Made by a program: the position numbers and the translations under genes. Positions 47,795-56,692 of a stretch of DNA of 56,692 nt are shown here, in pieces. The stretch spans positions 1 to 56,692 of the forward strand of contig SLND01000018.1 of assembly GCA_007133205.1 (NCBI GenBank), read 5' to 3'. The stretch is from Natronospiraceae bacterium (GTDB taxonomy: Bacteria > Pseudomonadota > Gammaproteobacteria > Natronospirales > Natronospiraceae). The first letter of the stretch is position 1. Each line of letters begins with the position of its first letter. The notes beneath the pieces were generated by a model that was given only the letters and a program-made list of their open reading frames with translations, searched no databases and was not told the DNA's origin.

Positions 47795-48451
47795 ATGATG
47801 GTAAAACCTGCGGTTCGGGGCGAGCCCCTGACTGTCCCTGGACCTGTTGGCGCGCTTGAAGCCCTGCTCGAAGGCCCGAAGGATCCGAGCCGGGCGGTGG
47901 CGGTGGTGTGTCACCCCCATCCGCTGCACCAGGGCAGCATGCACAACAAGGTCGTGCACAGTCTGTCCCGCGCCTTTGCCGCTGCGGGAGCGCGGGTCAT
48001 GCGCTTCAACTTTCGTGGCGTGGGCGAGAGCGAAGGAAGGTATGACGAAGCACGCGGGGAGACCGATGATGCCGTTGCCGTCGCCCGCTGGATGCGCGAG
48101 CAGCACCCCGAATGTCCGCTGTGGCTGGGGGGCTTTTCCTTCGGAGCCCAGGTTGCGCTGCAGGCCGCTGGCGAACTGGATCCCGCCCTGCTGGTGACCG
48201 TGGCCCCGCCCGTGCCCCGGTTCATTGAGAACCCGCCGCGCCGGCCGGCTTGTCCGTGGTTGCTGGTGCAGGGGGAGGCCGACGAGGTGGTGGATCCGGA
48301 CACGGTGATTCAGTGGGCCCGGAGCGACAGCCCCCGGCCCGAGCTGGTAACCCTGCCGGACACCAGTCATTTCTTTCATCGCCGCCTCGGCGAATTGCAA
48401 TCGCGGGTGACCGAATTCCTGGAGGCGCATTCCGACAGGGAGGCGATATGA
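47795..48451 (+). CDS. Alpha/beta hydrolase
   Basis: VVCHPHPLHQGSMHNKVVHSLSRAFAAAGARVMRFNFRGVGESEG; GGFSFGAQVAL; DTSHFFHRRLGEL. Confidence 0.92.
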   Translation: MMVKPAVRGEPLTVPGPVGALEALLEGPKDPSRAVAVVCHPHPLHQGSMHNKVVHSLSRAFAAAGARVMRFNFRGVGESEGRYDEARGETDDAVAVARWMREQHPECPLWLGGFSFGAQVALQAAGELDPALLVTVAPPVPRFIENPPRRPACPWLLVQGEADEVVDPDTVIQWARSDSPRPELVTLPDTSHFFHRRLGELQSRVTEFLEAHSDREAI

Positions 48452-49236
48452 CGCCCCTGCCCGGGAAGTTGCGGAAAGGGGCGCCCATTGCCGACCGGAC
48501 CGGCAATGTCCTTGCCTGCCTGCTGAGCACGGTACTGCTGCTGACCTGCGGGGCTGCCACGGCCAATGATCTGCGCCTGTTCGGCGAAATGACCCAGGAA
48601 GAGTTTCGCGAGTTGTCCGAGGACCTCGGTGGCATGACGAGCTACAAGGGCCTGGCCACCGCCGAACCGGGTCCGGGCCTGGGCGGCTTCAAGCTCGGGG
48701 TGGATGCCAGTCAGACCCGGCTGGCCAATCCCGAGGCCTGGGAGCGGGCCACCGGCGAATCTTCCGATGCGATCCTGGGTGCCCGGCTGCGAGGAAGCAT
48801 GGGCCTGCCCCTGGGCTTCGATGTCGCCGGCTTCTATACCAATGTGCCGGACTCGAATGTGAGTGTGTACGGTGCGGAAGTGCGCTACTCACTGGTGGAG
48901 GGCGGTGTGGCCGTGCCGGCGGTTCAGGTGCGCGGAGGATTCAGTGAAATCTCCGGCGTGGGTGATTTCGACTATTCGACCCGACACCTGGATATGGTGT
49001 TCTCCCGTGAATTCGGCATTGCCACGCCCTATCTGGGTGCCGGACGGGTCTGGAGTGACAGCGAGCACCACGGTGAGCATCCGATACTTGACGATGGACT
49101 GGAGCGTGAACGCTTCCACCAGGATCGTTATTTCGGGGGAGCGGTGCTCAGTCTGGCGCTGGTGGATCTGGCCCTGGAGTACGAACGGGTGGGCAGCACC
49201 AATACCCTGAGCACCCGGGTGGGCTTCAGTCTCTGA
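48448..49236 (+). CDS. Predicted outer-membrane beta-barrel/exported protein
   Basis: Signal-like region LLSTVLLLTCGAATAND; alternating strands; C-term STRVGFSL; ATGA overlap with hydrolase. Confidence 0.65.
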   Translation: MTPLPGKLRKGAPIADRTGNVLACLLSTVLLLTCGAATANDLRLFGEMTQEEFRELSEDLGGMTSYKGLATAEPGPGLGGFKLGVDASQTRLANPEAWERATGESSDAILGARLRGSMGLPLGFDVAGFYTNVPDSNVSVYGAEVRYSLVEGGVAVPAVQVRGGFSEISGVGDFDYSTRHLDMVFSREFGIATPYLGAGRVWSDSEHHGEHPILDDGLERERFHQDRYFGGAVLSLALVDLALEYERVGSTNTLSTRVGFSL

Positions 49237-49273
49237 GCCCCCCTGGAGATTCCGTGTCGGGTGGCCGGCTCCT

Positions 49274-49708
49274 TCAGTACTGGCGCCGGAAATGGATCTC
49301 GGCATGCTCGTCCGAGTCGCGCGGTTGCACCCGGATACTGAAATCGAGGGTCTCCCCGGAAGAGATTCGGGTGGTTCCGATATAGTAGATCGCTTCGTCC
49401 TCGCTGATCTTTTCCATCCGGAAGCGCTTCATCTGGGCATTGAGGTTGACTGCTTCGGCCTCAATGTCGGCTTCCACCGGGACCGGGCCGTTGTCTCCGT
49501 TCCTGCGGTGAACCGCGATGTTCAGCAGTACCCGATTGTCGCTGCGGGTGATGTTGTATGCCCGCGCCACCTCTTCCGGCAGCGTGCTGGTCTGGATCGC
49601 GTTGTAGTAGATGACGTGCTTGTCCGTCTCCTTGGCCCGGTCGCCTGCCGATATCCCGGGCGCGACCACGAGAAGGACAATCAGGCAGAGAGCCGTTGGT
49701 ACACGCAT
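49274..49708 (-). CDS. DUF4426-type exported protein
   Basis: Signal peptide; HVIYYNAIQTSTLPEEVARAYNITRSDNRVLLNIAV; next to yggT-proC-yggS. Confidence 0.8.
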   Translation of the reverse strand: MRVPTALCLIVLLVVAPGISAGDRAKETDKHVIYYNAIQTSTLPEEVARAYNITRSDNRVLLNIAVHRRNGDNGPVPVEADIEAEAVNLNAQMKRFRMEKISEDEAIYYIGTTRISSGETLDFSIRVQPRDSDEHAEIHFRRQY

Positions 49709-49749
49709 CGCATCCCCCTGAATTTTCCTGGACCCAGCTTCAGTCTAGC

Positions 49750-50343
49750 CTACATGCGCACCAGAAAGGGCGGGAGCAGGCCCTGGACCAGCAGAAAGAG
49801 AAAAAACAGGCCGATGATCGCCGCCATCGGCGTCAGGTCCAGGCCGCCGGGCCTGGGAACCACCCGCCGGATCGGCTCCAGCAGGGGGCGGTTGAGCTGC
49901 CACAGGACGGTCAGGGCCGGGTTGTGGCCCTGGGGGTTGAGCCAGCTGACCACCACCTGGATCAGGATGGTGAAGATGAACAGGCCGATGAACAGGACCA
50001 CCAGCTTGAGCAGGGCATAGAGGGGGAGTTCCAGGGCGCCGGGATAACCCATTTCCGGGTAGCTGGCGGTGTAGATGGCGGACAGGAGCGTCACATTGAT
50101 CGCCTGGAGGATGAACATCACCAGGACCGCGGCCAGGTCATAGCCCCGCCAGCCGGGAATCAAGCGGTGCAGGGGAGACAACACCGGGTTGGTGACCCGA
50201 ATCACCAGCTGGCTGATGGGGTTGTTGTAGTCGGCGCGGACCTTTTGCAGCAGAAAGCGGAGAATCACGGCCAGCGTATACAGGCCGAACAGGGTATTGA
50301 CCAGAAAGGCCAGGGGTGTGGTGAAGGTTGCGGCGATTGCCAT
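49750..50343 (-). CDS. YggT family integral membrane protein
   Basis: Two repeats: NPISQLVIRVTNPVLSPLHRLIPGWRGYDLAAV, NPALTVLWQLNRPLLEPIRRVVPRPGGLDLTP. Confidence 0.93.
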   Translation of the reverse strand: MAIAATFTTPLAFLVNTLFGLYTLAVILRFLLQKVRADYNNPISQLVIRVTNPVLSPLHRLIPGWRGYDLAAVLVMFILQAINVTLLSAIYTASYPEMGYPGALELPLYALLKLVVLFIGLFIFTILIQVVVSWLNPQGHNPALTVLWQLNRPLLEPIRRVVPRPGGLDLTPMAAIIGLFFLFLLVQGLLPPFLVRM

Positions 50344-50415
50344 GCTCTGACTTCTCCTTGCTGTTGCTGTCCCGTCGGCGGCCTGGTGGCTGCGTCTGTC
50401 CGAATGAAGAGCGCT

Positions 50416-51243
50416 TCAGGCCTGGCCGAATTCCTCGGACAGGCTGCGTGAGCGATCCCGCGCCGCCTTCAGCGCACGCTCGAAGCTCTCACCCAGCCCT
50501 TCCGACTCCAGAACCTCCAGGGCAGCTGCGGTCGTTCCCCCGGGCGAAGTCACCTTGCGCCGCAGACTGGCCGGGTCGTCTTCCCCTTCGACCGCCATGC
50601 GGGCAGCTCCCAGGGCGGTCTGCAGCACCAGTTTTTCCGCGACCTCGGCGGGCAGATCCAGTTTTTTCGCCGCCTCGATCATTGCCTCCATCACCAGGAA
50701 GAAATAGGCGGGGCCGCTACCGGAAGTCGCGGTTACCGCATCCATGTGATTCTCGTCATCCACCCACAGGGCCAGACCCACCGCCTCCATGATGGTCTGG
50801 GCCGTGGCCTTCTCGTCCTGACTCACCTCGGGATTGGCATAGAGTACGGTTGCGCCCGCCTGCAACAGTGATGGTGTGTTGGGCATGGCCCGCACGATCC
50901 GTGGGTCGCCACCCAGCCAGCGCCGCAGGTCCGGTTCCCGGATCCCGGCAGCGATCGACAGCACCAACGGCCCGTTTTCCGCAACCGCTGCCCGGATCTC
51001 CTCCGCTGCTTCGGCAAGAACCTGCGGTTTGGTGGCCAGGACCACCACGTCCGCGTGGGCGGCGGCTTCGGAGTTCTCCTGGGTAACATTGACTCGGTGA
51101 CGGTGGCGGTGACTGTCGATCTGGTCCACGAAGGGATCCGCGACCCAGATTCGTTCCGGCGGGTGCCCCCCGGCGATCAGCCCTCCCACCAGACTGTGGG
51201 CCATGTTGCCGCCGCCGATGAAGGCAATGGTCTGCTTGTCCAT
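50416..51243 (-). CDS. proC: Pyrroline-5-carboxylate reductase
   Basis: TIAFIGGGNMAHSLVGGLI; RAMPNTPSLLQAGATVLYAN; ATSGSGPAYFFLVMEAM; VTSPGGTTAAALEVLE. Confidence 0.96.
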   Translation of the reverse strand: MDKQTIAFIGGGNMAHSLVGGLIAGGHPPERIWVADPFVDQIDSHRHRHRVNVTQENSEAAAHADVVVLATKPQVLAEAAEEIRAAVAENGPLVLSIAAGIREPDLRRWLGGDPRIVRAMPNTPSLLQAGATVLYANPEVSQDEKATAQTIMEAVGLALWVDDENHMDAVTATSGSGPAYFFLVMEAMIEAAKKLDLPAEVAEKLVLQTALGAARMAVEGEDDPASLRRKVTSPGGTTAAALEVLESEGLGESFERALKAARDRSRSLSEEFGQA

Positions 51244-51312
51244 GCGTCCTCCGTAAATGCGAGATGCGCTGTGCCGCCTGCGCGGTGGCGCAATGATAGC
51301 AGCCCTTGCCGG

Positions 51313-52020
51313 TTATCCGGCGGGTCTTGGGCCGAACAGGGCGCTGCCCACCCGGAGCAGGGTGGCGCCTTCCGTCACCGCTGCCTCCAGATCCCCCGAC
51401 ATGCCCATCGACAGTGTGTCGACGGCATGCCCCCGGGCCTGCAGTTCCTCGTAGAGGATTCGCAGGGCCCGGAAGGGCTTGCGCTGGCTCTCGAACTCCT
51501 CGGATGCCCTCGGCATTGCCATCAGGCCGCGCAGTCGCAGGCCTTCCAGACCGGCCACGGTTTCCGCCAGTCCGAATACCTCGTCCGCCTGGCACCCGGC
51601 CTTGCGCGGATCATCGTCGATATTGACCTGCAGGCAGACCGAGAGCGGCGGCAGGTGTTCCGGCCGCTGGCGGTCAAGCCTTCGAGCGATCTTGGCCCGG
51701 TCCACGGTATGTACCCAGTCGAATCGCTCCGCCACCGCCCGGGTCTTGTTGGATTGAAGGGCACCAATGAAGTGCCACTCCAGCCCGGTCCGTCCCTCGA
51801 AACGGTCCATCTTGTCCCGCGCTTCCTGGAGGTAGTTCTCGCCAAAGGCTTTCTGACCGAGATCGGCCAGGGCCTGAATTCGTTCCGCGGAGTGACCCTT
51901 GGAAACGGCCAGCAGTTGAACTTCCCCGGGGTCGCGCCCGCAGGCTTCGCAGGCACGCGTGATGCGTTCCCGGACATTGTGCAGGCGCTCTGGCAGTGAT
52001 TCGTGGTTTGCGGTGTTCAC
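51313..52020 (-). CDS. YggS family PLP homeostasis protein (GTG start)
   Basis: VQLLAVSKGHSAERI; GENYLQEARDKMD; LEWHFIGALQSNKTRAVAERFDWVHTVDR; MGMSGDLEAAVTEGATLLRVGSALFG. Confidence 0.95.
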   Translation of the reverse strand: MNTANHESLPERLHNVRERITRACEACGRDPGEVQLLAVSKGHSAERIQALADLGQKAFGENYLQEARDKMDRFEGRTGLEWHFIGALQSNKTRAVAERFDWVHTVDRAKIARRLDRQRPEHLPPLSVCLQVNIDDDPRKAGCQADEVFGLAETVAGLEGLRLRGLMAMPRASEEFESQRKPFRALRILYEELQARGHAVDTLSMGMSGDLEAAVTEGATLLRVGSALFGPRPAG

Positions 52021-52193
52021 GGATTCGGCGCTATCTTTGACTGCGTGGCAGCTGCGTATCTTCTGGCCGGACCGGGCAAGGCCCGCCCCGCCCACCGGCG
52101 GAAAATATGGCAATATCACAGTAGCTGCGAGGCGGCCCATGATACCGTGCCGTCACTTTCTGGACCATTCGGGAAGCTTGAAGGAGTCATGCG

Positions 52194-53237
52194 ATGGCGG
52201 TGGATATCGCCCAGCTTCTGACCTTTGCGGTCAAGAACGATGCGTCGGACCTGCACCTCTCTGCCGGGGTTCCCCCCATGATTCGGGTTCACGGCGATGT
52301 CCGTCGCGTCAACATGCCGGCGCTGGAGCACAAGGACGTGCACGACATGATCTACGACATAATGAACGACAAGCAGCGCAAGGACTACGAGGAATTCTTT
52401 GAATGTGATTTCTCCTTCGAGATACCGGAGGTCTCGCGCTTTCGAGTCAACGCCTTCAATCAGAATCGTGGTGCCGGTGCGGTCTTCCGTGCCATTCCTT
52501 CCAAGATTCTGACCCTCGAGGATCTCAATGCCCCGTCCATATTCAAGGACGTCTCGGAAAATCCCCGGGGGATCGTGCTGGTGACCGGTCCGACCGGCTC
52601 CGGCAAGTCCACGACCCTGGCGGCAATGATCAACTACGTGAACGAAAACCATCAGGGGCATATCCTCACGGTCGAGGATCCCATCGAGTTTGTTCACCAG
52701 AGCAAGAAATGCCTGGTCAACCAGCGCGAGGTTCATCGCGATACCCTCGGCTTCAATGAGGCCCTTCGTTCCGCGCTGCGTGAGGACCCCGATACGATCC
52801 TGGTCGGTGAGCTGCGTGATCTCGAGACCATCCGGCTTGCCCTCACTGCCGCCGAGACGGGGCACCTGGTATTCGGCACCCTGCATACCAGTTCCGCCGC
52901 CAAGACCATTGATCGCATCATTGATGTCTTTCCGGCGGCGGAAAAGGACATGGTACGTGCCATGCTTTCCGAGTCCCTGCGCGCGGTAATCGCCCAGACG
53001 CTGATGAAGAAGATCGGTGGCGGTCGTGTGGCGGCGCACGAAATCATGATCGGCACCCCGGCGATTCGTAACCTGATCCGTGAAGGCAAGGTAGCGCAGA
53101 TGTATTCGGCCATTCAGACGGGGCAGGGCGAGGGCATGCAGACCCTGGATCAGAACCTGCAGGATCTGGTTCGTCGTGGGGTCGTGGACAAGCCGCAGGC
53201 CCGCTTGAAGGCCGTGAACAAGGATTCCTTTGCCTGA
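52194..53237 (+). CDS. pilT: Type IV pilus retraction ATPase PilT
   Basis: KNDASDLHLSAGVPPMIRVHGD; GPTGSGKSTTLAAMINYVNE; TVEDPIEFVH; TAAETGHLVFGTLHTSSA. Confidence 0.96.
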   Translation: MAVDIAQLLTFAVKNDASDLHLSAGVPPMIRVHGDVRRVNMPALEHKDVHDMIYDIMNDKQRKDYEEFFECDFSFEIPEVSRFRVNAFNQNRGAGAVFRAIPSKILTLEDLNAPSIFKDVSENPRGIVLVTGPTGSGKSTTLAAMINYVNENHQGHILTVEDPIEFVHQSKKCLVNQREVHRDTLGFNEALRSALREDPDTILVGELRDLETIRLALTAAETGHLVFGTLHTSSAAKTIDRIIDVFPAAEKDMVRAMLSESLRAVIAQTLMKKIGGGRVAAHEIMIGTPAIRNLIREGKVAQMYSAIQTGQGEGMQTLDQNLQDLVRRGVVDKPQARLKAVNKDSFA

Positions 53238-53299
53238 GCCGTGACTTCAGGCCCTGTTGCTGAATGGCCGGGAGTGGTATCCCGGGCGGGAGTGGAATA

Positions 53300-54460
53300 A
53301 TGGATCGAGAACAGGCAACCCGGTACATGCAGGATCTGCTCCGCGCGATGACGTCACGCGGTGGTTCCGATCTGTTCATTACTGCCGGCTATCCGCCAGC
53401 GATCAAGGTGGATGGCGAAATGCAGGAACTGACCGACAAGCCCCTTCTGCCCGATCAGAGCGCCCTGCTGGTGCGCGCGATCATGAATGACAAGCAGGCC
53501 AAGGAGTTTGATTCCACCAAGGAATGCAATTTCGCGATCAGCCCTCGGGGTATCGGGCGTTTCCGTGTAAGCGCTTTTGTCCAGCTGGGGCGTACCGGTG
53601 CAGTGCTTCGGACCATCAATACCGAAATCCCCAATCTTGACGACCTGCGGCTGCCCGGCATCCTGCGCGATGTGGCCATGACCAAACGCGGACTGGTGAT
53701 CGTGGTCGGGGCGACCGGTTCCGGGAAATCCACAACCCTTGCCGGCATGATCGGCCATCGCAACAAGAATACCCGCGGACACATCATCACGATCGAGGAT
53801 CCGGTGGAATACGTACATCCCCACAGCGGTTGCGTTGTCACCCAGCGGGAAGTGGGCGTGGACACCGAGGACTGGCATCTGGCTCTGAAGAACACCCTGC
53901 GCCAGGCACCCGATGTGATCCTGATCGGGGAAATCCGTGACCGCGAAACCATGGATTATGCCGTCCAGTTTGCCGAAACCGGGCACCTGTGCCTGTCGAC
54001 CCTGCACGCCAACAACGCCAACCAGGCGCTGGATCGGATCATCAACCTGTTCCCGGAAGAGCGTCGCGAGCAGCTCCTGATGGACCTTTCCCTGAATCTC
54101 AAGGGGATCATTTCCCAGCGCCTGATTCGCAATGAACAGGGCGAAGGCCGTGCGGTGGCGGTGGAGATCATGCTGAATACGCCACTGGTGGCGGACCTGA
54201 TCGAAAAGGGCGATGTTACCGAAATCAAGGAGGTCATGGGGCGCTCGCGGGAGCAGGGCATGCAGACCTTTGATCAATCCCTGTTTGATCTCTACGAAGC
54301 CGGTGAGATCGGCTACGAGGACGCCATCCGCAATGCTGATTCGGCCAACGAATTGCGCCTGAAGGTCAAGCTGGAGAGCGAGCGCAAGCCCAGGGACCTC
54401 GAGTCCGGGACGGAGAATCTGCACATCGTGGAAGACGAGGGCGAGGGGCAGAGACGTTGA
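53300..54460 (+). CDS. pilU: PilT/PilU family ATPase (PilU)
   Basis: RGGSDLFITAGYPPAIKVDGEM; GATGSGKSTTLAGMIGHRNKNTRGHIITIEDPVEYVH; CLSTLHANNANQALDRIINLFP. Confidence 0.93.
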   Translation: MDREQATRYMQDLLRAMTSRGGSDLFITAGYPPAIKVDGEMQELTDKPLLPDQSALLVRAIMNDKQAKEFDSTKECNFAISPRGIGRFRVSAFVQLGRTGAVLRTINTEIPNLDDLRLPGILRDVAMTKRGLVIVVGATGSGKSTTLAGMIGHRNKNTRGHIITIEDPVEYVHPHSGCVVTQREVGVDTEDWHLALKNTLRQAPDVILIGEIRDRETMDYAVQFAETGHLCLSTLHANNANQALDRIINLFPEERREQLLMDLSLNLKGIISQRLIRNEQGEGRAVAVEIMLNTPLVADLIEKGDVTEIKEVMGRSREQGMQTFDQSLFDLYEAGEIGYEDAIRNADSANELRLKVKLESERKPRDLESGTENLHIVEDEGEGQRR

Positions 54461-54519
54461 AGTGCCCGCCGGGCTGAGCTCGGAGCAATGACGAAAAGCC
54501 CGCAACTGGATCAATCCGT

Positions 54520-55575
54520 ATGAACATAACGCCTTACCTGAAACTGATGGCGGACAAGGGGGCTTCGGACCTCTACTTCGCCTCCAATGCCCCCGTGAAG
54601 ATGCGGGTTGAAGGCCGCATGGCGTCGGTGGGCAAGGAAGTGCTCAGTCCGGAAAAGGTCCAGGAAATCGCGCTCGGGCTCATGAGTGACAAGGAACGGC
54701 GGGTGCTGGAAGTGGACAAGGAGGTGGATTTCGCCATTTCCGAGAAGGGAATCGGTCGCTTCCGGGCCAACGCCTTTCACCAGCGCGGTCAGGTCGCGCT
54801 CGTGTTGCGCTATATTCCCTCGCACGTGCCCAGGCTGGAGGATCTGGGGCTGCCGCCGGTACTGGAGGAAATCGCGATGACGCGGCGTGGTCTGGTGCTG
54901 ATGTGTGGTGCCACCGGTTCCGGCAAGTCCACGACCCTCGCGGCCATGATCGACAAGCGCAATCAGCTCGCCGCTGACCACATCCTGACCATCGAGGATC
55001 CGATCGAGTACACCCACAAGCACGGCAAGTCGATCATCAACCAGCGCGAGCTCCATCAGGACACCCTGTCCTATGCCAAGGCCCTGCGCTCGGCACTTCG
55101 GGAGGCTCCGGATGTGATCCAGATCGGGGAGATTCGTGACCGGGAGACCATGGAGGCCGCGATTCAGCTCTCCGGGACGGGGCATCTGGCCATTTCCACC
55201 CTGCACTCGAACAATGCCCACCAGACCCTGGACCGGATCATCAATCTCTTCCCCAAGGAGCTGCATGAGCAGCTTTACATGGACCTGTCCCTGAACCTGC
55301 GGGCAATCATTTCCCAGCGTCTGATCAAGGGCGTGGACGGCAAGCGCGTGGCCGCCTGTGAGATCATGATCAACAATGCCTATATCACCGAGTTGATCAA
55401 CAAGGGCCGGATCGAACAGGTCAAGGAAGCGATGGAGGACAGTGACGAGCCGGGCATGCAGACCTATGACACCGCGCTCTACGATCTCTACCGGCAGGGC
55501 AAGATCTCGATGGAAGAGGCACTTGCCAATGCCGACTCCCGCGCCAACCTGGAAGCCAAGATCAACTTCGGCTGA
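54520..55575 (+). CDS. Third PilT/PilU family ATPase paralogue
   Basis: KGASDLYFASNAPVKMRVEGRM; GATGSGKSTTLAAMIDKRNQ; AISTLHSNNAHQTLDRIINLFPKELHEQLYMDLSLNLRAIISQRL. Confidence 0.93.
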   Translation: MNITPYLKLMADKGASDLYFASNAPVKMRVEGRMASVGKEVLSPEKVQEIALGLMSDKERRVLEVDKEVDFAISEKGIGRFRANAFHQRGQVALVLRYIPSHVPRLEDLGLPPVLEEIAMTRRGLVLMCGATGSGKSTTLAAMIDKRNQLAADHILTIEDPIEYTHKHGKSIINQRELHQDTLSYAKALRSALREAPDVIQIGEIRDRETMEAAIQLSGTGHLAISTLHSNNAHQTLDRIINLFPKELHEQLYMDLSLNLRAIISQRLIKGVDGKRVAACEIMINNAYITELINKGRIEQVKEAMEDSDEPGMQTYDTALYDLYRQGKISMEEALANADSRANLEAKINFG

Positions 55576-55607
55576 GGCTTGGTCCCCCTGTTCCGCCGCC
55601 TGTCATG

Positions 55608-55703
55608 AACACGAAGTTCACGAAGGGAAAACAGAAGATCACGAAGCAATTAATTATTTTCTTCGTGAACTTGCCCTTTAGCTTCGTGGCCTTCGTGTTC
55701 CGG
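55608..55703. repeat. 96-bp palindromic repeat, copy 1 (CTTCGTG/CACGAAG family)
   Basis: AACACGAAGTTCACGAAGGG...CTTCGTGAACTTG...GCTTCGTGGCCTTCGTGTTCCGG. Confidence 0.9.
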
Positions 55704-55746
55704 TGCTGCGCCGGATGGGGCCACGAGCAATTCCCTGCCCAAGAAA

Positions 55747-55785
55747 TCTCCGTGTGCTCCGTGTCTTCTCCGTGATCTCAGTGTC
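55747..55785. repeat. Degenerate CTCCGTG-type repeats between the two 96-bp copies
   Basis: TCTCCGTGTGCTCCGTGTCTTCTCCGTGATCTCAGTGTC. Confidence 0.65.
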
Positions 55786-55857
55786 AAAACACACCCTCGG
55801 ATGGTGCCACTGACCATCCTTGAAGCGGGGTGTTTCCCTGTCCGGCCGGTTCTTTTC

Positions 55858-55953
55858 AACACGAAGTACACGAAGGGGAAACAAAAGATCACGAAGCAAT
55901 AAATTCCTTTCTTCGTGAACTTGTCTTTTTGCTTCGTGACCTTCGTGTTCCGG
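55858..55953. repeat. 96-bp palindromic repeat, copy 2
   Basis: AACACGAAGTACACGAAGGGG...CTTCGTGAACTTG...GCTTCGTGACCTTCGTGTTCCGG; same length as copy 1, 250 bp away. Confidence 0.9.
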
Positions 55954-55982
55954 GGCGGCCCCGGACCGGGGCCCTCACCTGA

Positions 55983-56692
55983 TCAATGAAACAGGCCGGA
56001 CTTGCTTTTCTCTCCGCCCGGAGGGAATACCTGGTGGGCGTCGAACACGGGCCCGTCCACGCAGACCCGCCGCATGGCCGGACCGCCTTCTTCCTCGACC
56101 CGCACCACACAGCCCGCGCAACCGCCTACCGCACAGGCCATGTACTCTTCCAGCGCCACCTGACAGGGCAACTCATGTGCCTGGGCGAGTCGGGCGACGG
56201 CTGCCAGCATGGGCGTCGGACCGCAGGCATGGATCTCCACCTCACTACGCGCCTCGGGCGACAGGGCGCGCAGCCAGTGGTCGGCGAGCTCGGTCACCAG
56301 CCCATCGAAGCACCCGGAGAAACCCTGTCCACTGGCCAGGCGGGTGGGGATACCCCAGTCCTCCAGCAGGGGCATGGTGGCGATCACGCCGTCCGGTATG
56401 CCATCGACCAGGATCTGGGAAGGAGTCGGCTTGAAGGGGAAAGGAATCTCGGAACCGAGAATCGCGAAGGGGCTGAATCCGTTGCGTTCCCGGAGTCGGT
56501 CGGCGAGAAATACCATCGGGGGGATGCCGACGCCGCCGCCGATCAGCAGCGGCCGTGGGCGCGAAGCGCGCAGCTCGAAGGGACGGCCAATGGGGCCGAG
56601 GACATCCAGAACATCTCCCTTCCGATGACGGGCGAGCAGGCCGGTGCCCTTGCCCACCACCTTGTACAGGCATTCCACCCACCCGGCGTCGG
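55983..56692 (-). CDS. Dihydroorotate dehydrogenase electron-transfer subunit (PyrK-like), 5' end beyond window
   Basis: LLARHRKGDVLDVLGPIGRPFEL, LLIGGGVGIPPMVFLAD, HACGPTPMLAAV, EEYMACAVGGCAGCVVRV Fe-S Cys cluster. Confidence 0.85.
   Translation of the reverse strand, partial: DAGWVECLYKVVGKGTGLLARHRKGDVLDVLGPIGRPFELRASRPRPLLIGGGVGIPPMVFLADRLRERNGFSPFAILGSEIPFPFKPTPSQILVDGIPDGVIATMPLLEDWGIPTRLASGQGFSGCFDGLVTELADHWLRALSPEARSEVEIHACGPTPMLAAVARLAQAHELPCQVALEEYMACAVGGCAGCVVRVEEEGGPAMRRVCVDGPVFDAHQVFPPGGEKSKSGLFH

Noticed and set aside
55608-55953. Possible CRISPR array
   Set aside because: Only two long palindromic copies with a 154-bp gap, no regular short spacers and no cas genes nearby.
1-56692. 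tRNA/rRNA genes, prophage, integrase or toxin-antitoxin modules
   Set aside because: None recognised on reading either strand; absence is by eye only and tRNAscan/Infernal was not run.

Overview
This is a GC-rich bacterial chromosome window, probably from a gammaproteobacterium (inferred from gene content: RlmM, PilT/PilU, YggS-ProC-YggT, DUF4426). Its left third (about 1-18.5 kb) is a pigment/lipid biosynthetic locus. It holds an aryl-polyene (APE) module: GT2-acyltransferase, MIO-type aromatic ammonia-lyase, thioesterase, LolA-like protein, MMPL exporter, DUF3261-like lipoprotein, KS, DH, KR, KS. This runs directly into a dialkylresorcinol module (DarA/DarB-like), a small conserved-type protein and a BtrH-N-like protein. 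Facing it is a minus-strand operon with an ACP, a KS, a truncated KS-like protein without an active-site Cys, and a two-gene ABC-2 exporter. Together these look like a flexirubin-type (aryl polyene-dialkylresorcinol ester) pathway outside Bacteroidetes, and this is the strongest candidate system in the window. The rest is mostly ordinary chromosomal genes: AADC-family decarboxylase, UspA, SodC-like, NRAMP-related transporter, MsrA, PilZ proteins, M13 peptidase, RlmM, CHASE2-Ser/Thr kinase, AGCS symporter, threonine aldolase, Ppc, 2-hydroxyacid dehydrogenase, TraB/PrgY, cytochrome c4-like, DoxX, TonB-C, PEBP, YggT, ProC, YggS and three tandem PilT/PilU ATPases. Non-coding highlights are a 122-bp MITE/REP-like element with perfect 14-bp inverted ends and a G7-looped hairpin (44839-44960), and a pair of 96-bp palindromic 'CTTCGTG' repeats (55608-55703, 55858-55953). 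All calls come from reading the sequence and supplied translations. No database searches were run.
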